Assembly: GCA_021819725.1 (NCBI GenBank)
Contig: JAKAQR010000012.1
Location: forward strand, 76,744 to 82,668
Length of the DNA: 5,925 nucleotides
Origin: Actinomycetes bacterium
Lineage (GTDB): Bacteria; Actinomycetota; Acidimicrobiia; Acidimicrobiales; Acidimicrobiaceae
Direction: 5' to 3'
Shown one piece after another: positions 1 to 5,925 of this stretch. A program made the position numbers and the translations under genes. Numbering within the stretch: the stretch's first letter is position 1; every line of letters starts with the position of its first letter. The notes beneath the pieces are model-generated. The model was not told where the DNA came from. It was given only the letters and a program-made list of their open reading frames with translations, and did no database searches.

Positions 1-127
1 CGTCTGGTGTTGGCTCGTCTGGTGTTGGCTCGTCTGGTGTTGGCTCGTCTGGTGTTGGCTCGTCTGGTGTTGGCTCGTCTGGTGTTGGCTCGTCTGGTGT
101 TGGCTCGTCTGGTGTTGGCTCGTCTGG
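1..127. repeat. 15-bp perfect tandem repeat, about 8.5 copies
   Basis: The unit CGTCTGGTGTTGGCT is repeated without any mismatch eight times (1-120), then continues for seven bases before unique sequence starts at 128. The period is a multiple of three, so it keeps frame in any reading; all six frames through it are open. On the minus strand one frame gives the pentapeptide PDEPT, which joins an open reading frame with coding character (see the partial gene here). The array touches the window edge, so the true copy number is unknown and probably larger. The absence of any variation between copies points to recent expansion or to assembly collapse. Confidence 0.97.
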
Positions 128-226
128 ATCCCCTGCTGAGCGAGGGTAACGCTCCAGGTCCAAGGACGGCTTGAGATGCGCCCACCACTCCTCTCGCGCG
201 ACACCGACTTCCATCAGATCAACCAT
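1..226 (-). CDS. Partial hypothetical protein with N-terminal head and PDEPT repeat linker, runs off left edge
   Basis: I do not recognise this protein. The minus strand is open from position 268 (after a TGA at 271-269) to the left edge. Taking the ATG at 226, the visible 75 residues are a 33-residue head followed by about 8.4 copies of PDEPT. The head contains a helix-like stretch, AREEWWAHLKPSLDLERYP (residues 10-28), with a Trp pair at 14-15. Codons in the head are rich in G at the first position and G/C at the third, as expected of real coding DNA, and the repeat keeps frame. Pro/acidic repeats of this kind usually act as extended, flexible linkers between domains or as cell-surface spacers; that role is inference, because the part after the repeat lies outside the window. 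No signal peptide is visible in the head. The start is uncertain: GTG at 238, ATG at 226 or ATG at 214. None has a good ribosome binding site. TAACAC lies 7 bases before the GTG, which would allow a leaderless start there. The gene is divergent from the permease. Confidence 0.55.
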   Translation of the reverse strand, partial: MVDLMEVGVAREEWWAHLKPSLDLERYPRSAGDPDEPTPDEPTPDEPTPDEPTPDEPTPDEPTPDEPTPDEPTPD

Positions 227-238
227 TCCAAGGAGCAC

Positions 239-1052
239 GGCGACAGTGTTACCAGTGTGCTCACGTCCTCAGTCAGGAACTCACACCACAAGGAGTACCG
301 CCCAAGGCACATCTTGTCTCGCACTAGCGCCCCCAGGCAGCGCCTGCCAAACAACTTGCGCGCTCATAAACTTTGGGAACTTCAGCACAATATCGTGTAA
401 TCGTCGCCACAATGTGTTAGGTTCGTAGTTATGTTTGACGATCGTCATGGCGAACGTGGTGGCCATAGCGGGGCTAATGGTAGAGACAACCAACATCCTC
501 CGGCTGAGGTGAGGTGGCCATCAGTCGGTGACGTACTGGCTTGGAGACTGAAAACGGTTTAGTGACCTGCGAATCCCGTTTGGCAAAGACACCTCCAGGA
601 CTGGCGGCGACAAGTAGCGGAGGGGAGGGCGCGAAGCTATCGTCGTTTACTTCGAAAGACGCTGTCGCGTCCACGAGTCTTTGCGTGCCCGAAGACCACC
701 TCCTACTTCCCAATCTGCATCGATGCGCTCTGCGCTGTGGGGCTTGGTTTCCACGCAAGAATGGCGACTGGTACGGGCGAAGATTCAGATGTCAAAGCAA
801 CGATGTGGGCACTGCACGACACCCCAAAACGACTCATTGCGCTGACTCTGCAGTTCAAGGCGGTACGACGATCCCATCGATGCAATGTCGTGGTCGCAAG
901 CCGGTCTTGGGCTATGCGAGGCCTGCAGGCAGCCATTCCATGCGCTCCGGAACTTTTGGAAACAAGGGATGATTAGAGCCTTCGGAAAACGTGACGGGGC
1001 CGCCTTGCCTTGTCGGACTGAAGAAATTCACATCTGGTAGCCCCATTGCATC
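239..1052. other. Intergenic stretch without a supportable gene
   Basis: No tRNA, rRNA or recognisable protein domain was found on either strand. The longest open frame is 541-972 (+), 143 codons from a TTG with no ribosome binding site. Its product is rich in Ser, Arg, Gly and Cys and looks random, apart from a zinc-ribbon-like patch around residues 62-84 (C62, C66, G67, N74-G75, R83-C84) that recalls transposase N-termini. A minus-strand frame, 496-281, codes for 71 residues; GGAGG directly abuts its ATG, too close for a normal ribosome binding site, and the product is not recognisable. The frames overlap each other in conflicting ways, which fits decayed or non-coding DNA. Upstream control signals for the left-hand gene and for the permease must lie here, but I see no clear -35/-10 pair. 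Confidence 0.6.
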
Positions 1053-1056
1053 AGGA
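1053..1056 (+). promoter_or_regulatory. Ribosome binding site favouring the ATG start of the permease
   Basis: AGGA lies four bases before the ATG at 1061. The spacing is short but usable. An upstream in-frame TTG at 1046 has no purine-rich sequence at a proper distance, so this site decides for the ATG. Confidence 0.5.
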
Positions 1057-1060
1057 TCGA

Positions 1061-4000
1061 ATGATTTTTACGAGAATACGACTGTTTCTACGGGGACTGC
1101 GCTTTCGTCTTGGAGCGCTCACCTTCCTCTTGATCGCTGCGGTAGTGACAATCTTTGGTGCGACCGTGGGGCCGATGTATTTGGGGTCTGCCCAAGATTC
1201 GGTCTTGATTGGCGAGCTGCGCTCTGCTTCTGTGATCAAGACGGGCCTCAAAGTGCTATCCGTCCAAGCATTCGCAAAGGCACAGCTTGTCGCAGCCGAA
1301 CAAAGAGCCCCCATCTTGGATGGACGGGCACTCTTCAACAATCCGATCTACTCGGCCGAAGTCCCCGCGATGGTAACACCGCCAGAAAGCCTGCGAGGGA
1401 CCTTGCTAGCGAGCGCCTTCCTTGAGCGCAGTGATAGCTGCGCTCACCTCAAGCTTGACGCTGGACACTGTCCAACCACGAGATCCGAAGTGCTCCTCTC
1501 ACAACGAACGGCGGAATATCTTGGAGTCAAGGTCGGATCAGTCCTCACTGCCGCCCCCGGTCTCAGGGCGCCAGGTTCTCCAGGAGCAGCCGCAAGTGCA
1601 CGCTACCGCATCGTGGGTATCTACGCGATTCCAGATATCGCAAGCCGCTACTGGTGGCACGAGGAGTACTTCACCTTTGGCTCGTCGTTTTACCCTGTAT
1701 CCCTGGACCCCATGATTGTGATGCCCGGGTTCTTTGGTGGGAAAGCAACTTTTGACGCGACAACGAACGTCAGTACGAGTAGCTACGAGGGGGTCGACCG
1801 AGAGCTGCAGATGTCGCTTCGGCCAACAGTCATCAATATCGACAACTTTCGGCAACCTGCATCAGTCATTGGGCGATATCGAGACCTGGTTGCCTCTCAA
1901 GATGGCCTCACGGCTTCGTCCGGCCTGTCGTCGGAGATTCGTACGATCATTGCCACACAAAGCTCAATGGCGACGTTGGTCGGCATCATCATCGTGGAGT
2001 TAGTGCTCCTTGCGCTTGTTGTCTTTGGAACCCTCATCTGGCGGATGGTGCAATCCCGGATGATGGAGTTCCGTTTGGCCCAATTGCGAGGGGTACGGGC
2101 CAAAAGCATCATCTGGCGTGTTATTGGAGAACCACTGTTCATCCTCGTGGTCGCAAGTCCCTTCGGCTACCTCGGTGCCTACCTCACGGTTTCGGTCCTT
2201 AGTCATGCCTACTTTACTCCAGGAAGCCAGCTCTATGTCCCACCACAGACCTACCTCGCTGGTCTCATCGTCATCGTCGCTGCCCTCATCGTCACCTTGG
2301 CAGCAGCTATCAGGGCACTTCAACGAAGTATTTTCGAGTCTTCACGTTCAGCGATAAGAGATCAGGGGCGTTTTCGAACCCTCACCGATGTGCTCATTGT
2401 GGCCGTAGCCGCTGTGTTTACTGCCCAGCTCGTCATTGCCCCAACAACATCGAGCGGGGTAGACCCATTGGCGGGTGCGGCTCCAGCCCTTCTCGGTGCT
2501 GGCTTAGCGATCATCGTGGTGTCGCTGACCCGTCTTGGTCTTCGTGTGGCCCGTCGCATCACCCGTCGCGGGCGCACGATCTCCTGGTATCTCAGTGTCC
2601 GTCAACTCCTCCATCACCCAGGCATGCTCCGCCAGATCATCCCCTTTGGGATGGCTCTCGCCTTGGTCATCTTTGGTTTTGGCGCCCAGTCGGTCATAAG
2701 TAGGCACCGCAGTGTGGTAGCCCAATATGAGGTGGGGGATAGCAGAGTGCTCACCGTCTCACTACCAAAGAACCTCGGGTTGGTCGCTGCTGTTGACCGT
2801 GCGGATCCAGGGGGTCACGCAGCGATGGCGGCTGAACTCTATCGTTCCAAAAACGACACCACCTTGGCAGTACAAGCAAGCCGTTTTCATGCGGCATCCT
2901 GGCCACGTGCCCTCGATACAGTCTCAGCTACCACGATCGCACATCGTCTTGATCCATTAGGGAACAAGGCCTTCACTACGAACGCCTCGTCCTTGACTAT
3001 CACCGCTAGAACCCAAGGAACCGTCCCCAAGGGTGTCCAAGTGGAGCTCACCATCTCGCTGTTCGCGCAAGCTCAGGAGACGCCTGATATTCTCGTCATT
3101 CCCATCGACGGCACTACGACCACTCAGCGGAGATCGATACCGTGCGCACAGGGTGGGTGTCTCTTGTCTGGTCTTGGTTATCTGGCCATCTCCAATGGCG
3201 GCGTCGTGAACCCCTCGGCATCCTTCACGATCGCGATCGAGCACATCGGGGGCATCAGGAACCCGGATGGCGCAGGTGTGCTCACCAGTTCCTGGAAGCA
3301 AGCCTTGAAGGCTCCCACCACGGTGCTTTCATCACAACCCGGACGCCTCTCGTTTCGCGCACTTCCCGCAACTGGTGGGGCCACCATAGCCCTCATCCCG
3401 GCGTCCTACCCCACGTACCTCCCGGCGATTGTGAGCAAAACTGCTACCACCACCCCTTCCTCCCCTAGCGTTACGGCTATTGGGACCAAGATGATCGATG
3501 GCCTTGATGGCAACCCAATCAACATCCGTCCCATCCTCTTCCTCCACGCGCTTCCCTCTGTTGGATCCGACGCCAACCTTGTCGATCTGACCCAGGCAGA
3601 GCTTTCCCAGTCATCGACCTCCTTGGCCGCCAACGAGATCTGGCTCGCTCAAGGCGCCTCCCCGACTATCTTGACATATCTTCGTCATGAGGGAGTTACC
3701 GTCGACTCCGTAACCTCGGCGCGCACCCTGTCGCTAGCCTATGCCAACGAACCCCTGGGACTTGCTGCTCGACTCTTCCCAGTCGCCGCTGTCGCTGGGA
3801 TTAGTGTCGTACTCCTGGGTCTAGCCTTTGAGCTCTTGGTAGAGGGTCGAGGGAGGATCCCTGAGTTTGCTGCCATGCGGGTACTTGGTCTTCGTCGGCC
3901 CCTACTCATTCTGTCCTACGTGTTCGAGGCCACGATTCTCGTCATTGCCGCCGCAATTGCTGGGATCGCTGCCGGACTGGTGAGTGCCCGACTCGCACTT

Positions 4001-4183
4001 CCCGTACTCCCTGAGATCGACTCCGGTTTCGACTATCTCCACTTTGCTTACACGCTTCCAATCGCCAACGAGCTTATCGCCATCGTCTTGGTACTCCTTG
4101 GCACTCTCATCGTCGCCACCGTCACTGCCATCCGAGTCGTGGGCCGAGCGAATTTTGATGAGCTGCGCGCAGGAGATCGGTAG
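1061..4183 (+). CDS. FtsX-like ABC transporter permease, large two-domain type
   Basis: This 1040-residue protein (numbered from ATG 1061) is an inner-membrane permease of the FtsX/MacB superfamily (type VII ABC systems), which work with a separate LolD/MacB-type ATPase and move lipids, peptides or drugs or transmit force across the membrane. Ten hydrophobic segments are visible, near 18-40, 304-328, 354-380, 397-420, 441-461, 470-491, 524-545, 902-927, 946-979 and 1003-1027. Two large extracytoplasmic domains (about 41-303 and 546-901) follow segments 1 and 7. Each FtsX half has a cytoplasmic stretch with the same pattern: E336...R343-G344 then E357, and E935...R940...G943 then E956; this is where such permeases contact their ATPase. 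The C-terminus (FDELRAGDR) matches the usual family tail. The only four cysteines form two close pairs, C127/C137 and C695/C700, one per external domain, probably disulfides. The N-terminus is basic (R4, R6, R11, R14, R16), placing it in the cytoplasm. No ATPase gene is adjacent. The substrate cannot be inferred. Length and domain order match large actinobacterial permeases of this family; the frame is intact. Confidence 0.93.
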   Translation: MIFTRIRLFLRGLRFRLGALTFLLIAAVVTIFGATVGPMYLGSAQDSVLIGELRSASVIKTGLKVLSVQAFAKAQLVAAEQRAPILDGRALFNNPIYSAEVPAMVTPPESLRGTLLASAFLERSDSCAHLKLDAGHCPTTRSEVLLSQRTAEYLGVKVGSVLTAAPGLRAPGSPGAAASARYRIVGIYAIPDIASRYWWHEEYFTFGSSFYPVSLDPMIVMPGFFGGKATFDATTNVSTSSYEGVDRELQMSLRPTVINIDNFRQPASVIGRYRDLVASQDGLTASSGLSSEIRTIIATQSSMATLVGIIIVELVLLALVVFGTLIWRMVQSRMMEFRLAQLRGVRAKSIIWRVIGEPLFILVVASPFGYLGAYLTVSVLSHAYFTPGSQLYVPPQTYLAGLIVIVAALIVTLAAAIRALQRSIFESSRSAIRDQGRFRTLTDVLIVAVAAVFTAQLVIAPTTSSGVDPLAGAAPALLGAGLAIIVVSLTRLGLRVARRITRRGRTISWYLSVRQLLHHPGMLRQIIPFGMALALVIFGFGAQSVISRHRSVVAQYEVGDSRVLTVSLPKNLGLVAAVDRADPGGHAAMAAELYRSKNDTTLAVQASRFHAASWPRALDTVSATTIAHRLDPLGNKAFTTNASSLTITARTQGTVPKGVQVELTISLFAQAQETPDILVIPIDGTTTTQRRSIPCAQGGCLLSGLGYLAISNGGVVNPSASFTIAIEHIGGIRNPDGAGVLTSSWKQALKAPTTVLSSQPGRLSFRALPATGGATIALIPASYPTYLPAIVSKTATTTPSSPSVTAIGTKMIDGLDGNPINIRPILFLHALPSVGSDANLVDLTQAELSQSSTSLAANEIWLAQGASPTILTYLRHEGVTVDSVTSARTLSLAYANEPLGLAARLFPVAAVAGISVVLLGLAFELLVEGRGRIPEFAAMRVLGLRRPLLILSYVFEATILVIAAAIAGIAAGLVSARLALPVLPEIDSGFDYLHFAYTLPIANELIAIVLVLLGTLIVATVTAIRVVGRANFDELRAGDR

Positions 4184-4931
4184 GTGTGACGTGAACAATC
4201 GCCGCCGAGATTGACGAGCCCGTTCATCTTGATCCCATCCCGAAAGGGGCTGTGGGGGCGGATTGGATGTCTCCTCACCTATGGTTCACCGATAGAGCGC
4301 TCGCCGAGAGGTCCGCCTCACGACATCACCTACGCCATGCCGCATCCGCGACTCGCCAGCATGACAACCGGACATCGTCGGACTTCCTTACCCACGACAC
4401 TGAGCCAAAGGTTGATCCCTGTTGCTTAATCTTTGAGTCGCGCTGGAGTTGGAACAAGTATCCCTCCGATCATCGAAGCTCCGATACCCGCTCGACTGGG
4501 CTAGGTGCGAATGTATTCCCTCCAGCAGTCATCGACATGGAGGTAATCGATACACAAGCGCGAGAGCAAATACTTACATATCTGCATCCCTGCATCTCCG
4601 ATCGTGCTCGTGGAGGAAAGCTTGAACAGAACCACTGCCTTGGAGCCACTACCTCGTAACCTTTGCGCTCCTTTGGGCACGAACCCATACACAATCAAGC
4701 ACTTACCGATCCCCACCTAGGAGCCTGCGCTAGTGGAACTGTGAGCAGTAGGCGAGGCAACCAGAGGGTTTAGGGTTACCGTAGTTGAGCCGCGATTGCT
4801 CCCCTGCTGCTCGTTTTCCCGGCGAGCCAGCGTAGGAACCCGCACCCAAGCAGATCACGAGCCCCAACTGCTCCTCCGCGTCCACTAGTAACTCGCATAG
4901 TGCTGTCTCGGATAGCCTGGCGCTTCGAAAG
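4184..4931. other. Intergenic stretch without a supportable gene
   Basis: No RNA gene or known domain is visible. Two open frames deserve mention. On the plus strand, 4252-4659 (135 codons, GTG start with AAGGGG only two bases upstream) gives a product rich in His, Ser, Arg and Thr that looks random in its first half. On the minus strand, 4716-4501 (71 codons, GTG start, TAG stop) gives a more protein-like product, with a segment SKAVVLFKLSSTSTIGDAGM and a Trp/Tyr-containing C-terminus; its third-position GC is similar to that of the permease. It has no clear ribosome binding site and I recognise no family. The two frames overlap, so at most one is real. No convincing terminator hairpin with a T-tract follows the permease. 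Confidence 0.6.
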
Positions 4932-4950
4932 TTAGGTTAGCCTACACGCA
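4932..4950 (+). promoter_or_regulatory. DtxR/IdeR-type iron box-like operator
   Basis: TTAGGTTAGCCTACACGCA matches the known DtxR/IdeR consensus TTAGGTTAGSCTAACCTAA at 15 of 19 positions. The first 13 bases match perfectly; the mismatches are all in the right half-site, at positions 14, 15, 17 and 18. It ends on the A of the methyltransferase ATG and covers a -10-like hexamer, the expected position for an iron-dependent repressor. The degenerate right half means it could be a weak site, a site for a related metalloregulator, or chance. Confidence 0.45.
4938..4943 (+). promoter_or_regulatory. Putative -10 element for leaderless transcription of the methyltransferase
   Basis: TAGCCT fits the actinobacterial TANNNT -10 pattern and ends six bases before the A of the ATG at 4950. 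That places the likely transcription start on the start codon itself. No TTGAC-like -35 hexamer is seen 16-18 bases upstream, and no Shine-Dalgarno sequence lies at a normal distance from the ATG; the nearest AGG is 13 bases away. Both facts fit a leaderless mRNA. Confidence 0.4.
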
Positions 4951-5567
4951 TGACCACGAACGAGGGGATACCCTCACCACCTCGATGGATAACCGACCAC
5001 GATGCCGCTCACTCAGCTTGGTACATCGAACGTTTTCGAACCCTCGCCGCCCGAGGTGCCGACCTGGAGGGTGAAGCGCGCCTCCTCGACACCATTATCC
5101 CTCGACACTCGCGTATCCTGGATGCAGGCTGTGGTCCAGGGAGAGTCGCGGCGGCCCTATTCGCGCGTGGCCATCGCGTGGTCGGAGTCGACGTCGACCC
5201 TCTTCTGCTCACCGCAGCAACCGAGGACCATCCTGGCCCAGTCTGGGTCAACGCCGATCTCGCCACCATGGATCTCGCCTCACTTGGAGAGGGGGAACTC
5301 TTCGACGCCGCGATCGTCGCTGGCAACGTCATGACCTATCTCGCCGTCAATACGGGTGCACGAGTTTTACATAACCTCAACATTCACCTGAAAGGGGATG
5401 CCCCGATCGCTGTCGGCTTTGGCCTCGACCGAGGCTACGACCTCGCCACCTTCGATCACGACATCCAAGAAGCCGGCCTGATCCTCGAACACCGCTTCGC
5501 CACTTGGGACCTGCGTCCTTGGTCACCGGCGGCCACCTTTGCAGTATCGATCCTACGAACTCCCTAG
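4950..5567 (+). CDS. Class I SAM-dependent methyltransferase
   Basis: This 205-residue protein is a single-domain Rossmann-fold methyltransferase, expected in the cytoplasm, which moves a methyl group from S-adenosylmethionine to an unknown acceptor. Motif I, ILDAGCGPGR, is at residues 56-65 and forms the SAM-binding glycine loop. The end of strand 2, VVGVDVD (77-83), supplies the acidic residue (D81) that holds the SAM ribose. NADL (101-104) fits the adenine-contacting motif, and FDAAIVAGNVMTYL (118-131) corresponds to the strand 4 region near the active site. GFGLDRG (156-162) and the C-terminal WDLRPW (186-191) resemble a small methyltransferase group widespread in Actinobacteria, with no assigned substrate that I know of. 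Length is normal for the group and the frame is intact. The ATG at 4950 is supported by the leaderless promoter layout. The gene stands alone: the permease ends 766 bases upstream. The iron-box-like sequence over its start suggests possible iron-dependent repression, which is inference. Confidence 0.92.
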   Translation: MTTNEGIPSPPRWITDHDAAHSAWYIERFRTLAARGADLEGEARLLDTIIPRHSRILDAGCGPGRVAAALFARGHRVVGVDVDPLLLTAATEDHPGPVWVNADLATMDLASLGEGELFDAAIVAGNVMTYLAVNTGARVLHNLNIHLKGDAPIAVGFGLDRGYDLATFDHDIQEAGLILEHRFATWDLRPWSPAATFAVSILRTP

Positions 5568-5684
5568 CCGAGCAACACCCATCCACTCGCAACTGCGGTT
5601 TCGACCGGATCCGTCTTCTCATCTTCAGGCAACAGCCCCTGCGGTCTCCGGTTTGCCAACGGCCCCAATATCCAGCGAGGCAGG

Positions 5685-5713
5685 CACGCCATTTGCATAG
5701 GACAGATGGCGTG
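5685..5713. terminator. Strong hairpin, possible terminator downstream of the methyltransferase
   Basis: CACGCCATTTG and CAGATGGCGTG form an 11-bp stem with one T-G wobble around the 7-base loop CATAGGA. It starts 117 bases after the methyltransferase stop. No T-tract follows on the plus strand (AATGTTCGC) and no long one on the minus strand. It could be a T-less actinobacterial terminator, working in either direction, or a palindromic protein-binding site. The 198 bases between the gene and the 23-bp array otherwise hold no gene; the last part (about 5736-5760) is AT-rich. Confidence 0.45.
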
Positions 5714-5765
5714 AATGTTCGCTGAGCAAGCTTACCAATCACGACAAATTGATAATCAAATGCGT

Positions 5766-5925
5766 TAGCATTGACCGAGTAGGCAATATAGCATTGACCG
5801 AGTAGGCAATATAGCATTGACCGAGTAGGCAATATAGCATTGACCGAGTAGGCAATATAGCATTGACCGAGTAGGCAATATAGCATTGACCGAGTAGGCA
5901 ATATAGCATTGACCGAGTAGGCAAT
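5766..5925. repeat. 23-bp perfect tandem repeat, about 7 copies
   Basis: Seven directly adjacent copies begin with TAGCATTGACC at 5766, 5789, 5812, 5835, 5858, 5881 and 5904; the last lacks one base at the window edge. Each copy contains the imperfect dyad ATTGACCGAGTAGGCAAT, with ATTG/CAAT ends. Copies are identical, with no spacers between them, so this is not a CRISPR array. The period is not a multiple of three and every plus frame meets the TAG in the unit, so it does not look like coding DNA. It is preceded by an AT-rich stretch. The layout resembles plasmid or phage iterons, but a neutral minisatellite is equally possible. Copy number is a minimum because the array reaches the edge. 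Confidence 0.96.

Noticed and set aside
1..149. Plus-strand C-terminus with SGVGS repeats ending at the stop at 147-149
   Set aside because: A Gly/Ser linker reading is possible, but the tail after the repeat is only a few residues long and shows no coding character, whereas the minus strand continues into a protein-like head.
1..174. Plus-strand frame with RLVLA repeats ending at 172-174
   Set aside because: The repeat composition is not typical of a protein linker, and the short tail after it looks random.
171..428. Plus-strand frames at 171-428 and 176-400
   Set aside because: They lie partly opposite the left-hand minus-strand gene, and their products are Ser/Thr/His/Arg-rich without protein-like pattern.
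417..435. A second iron box starting with TTAGGTT
   Set aside because: Only the first seven bases and one later base fit the consensus (8 of 19), and no start codon of a supported gene lies near.
560..590. tRNA T-loop-like GCGAATCCC
   Set aside because: No matching T-stem, anticodon arm or acceptor stem can be formed around it.
1046..1060. TTG at 1046 as permease start
   Set aside because: There is no ribosome binding site at a proper distance; the ATG at 1061 has AGGA upstream, and the basic N-terminus begins there.
4230..4256. Terminator after the permease formed by CCC-GAAA-GGGG
   Set aside because: The stem is only three to four pairs before mismatches and no T-tract follows.
5377..5901. 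Minus-strand frame of 174 codons crossing the 23-bp repeats
   Set aside because: Its second half is antisense to the well-supported methyltransferase, and its composition (Arg, Gly, Ser, Cys) is that of a shadow frame.
5766..5925. CRISPR array
   Set aside because: The copies are directly adjacent with no unique spacers between them, and no cas gene is present.

Overview
The window looks like a short contig from a GC-moderate actinobacterium. Base composition is roughly mid-50s % GC by eye. The long permease and the methyltransferase both resemble families common in Actinobacteria, and weak Shine-Dalgarno signals with a leaderless-looking start fit that. An acidophilic or iron-oxidising Acidimicrobiia-type host is only a guess. 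Both ends lie inside perfect tandem repeats (15-bp unit on the left, 23-bp unit on the right), which suggests the contig broke at these repeats, so the copy numbers seen are minimum values.

Layout. (1) Positions 1-127 hold about 8.5 copies of a 15-bp repeat. On the minus strand this repeat is in frame with an N-terminal gene fragment that starts near 226-238 and runs off the left edge; it encodes a Pro/Asp/Glu/Thr pentapeptide repeat (PDEPT). (2) Positions 239-1052 contain no gene I can defend. (3) Positions 1061-4183 (+) encode a large FtsX-type ABC transporter permease with ten predicted membrane segments and two large extracytoplasmic domains. (4) Positions 4184-4931 again lack a convincing gene. 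(5) Positions 4950-5567 (+) encode a small class I SAM-dependent methyltransferase. Its start overlaps a 19-bp sequence that closely resembles a DtxR/IdeR iron box, with a -10-like hexamer placed for leaderless transcription. (6) Positions 5568-5765 carry a strong hairpin (5685-5713) and an AT-rich stretch, followed by about 7 copies of the 23-bp repeat to the right end.

The three genes do not form an operon: they are separated by about 0.75-0.85 kb and lie on both strands, and nothing in the window ties them to one pathway. The permease has no ATP-binding partner here. About one third of the window has no supportable coding sequence, which is high for a bacterium. I see no clear new multi-gene system. 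The points most worth checking are the iron-box-like promoter of the methyltransferase, the edge-running PDEPT gene and the 23-bp direct-repeat array beside AT-rich DNA.
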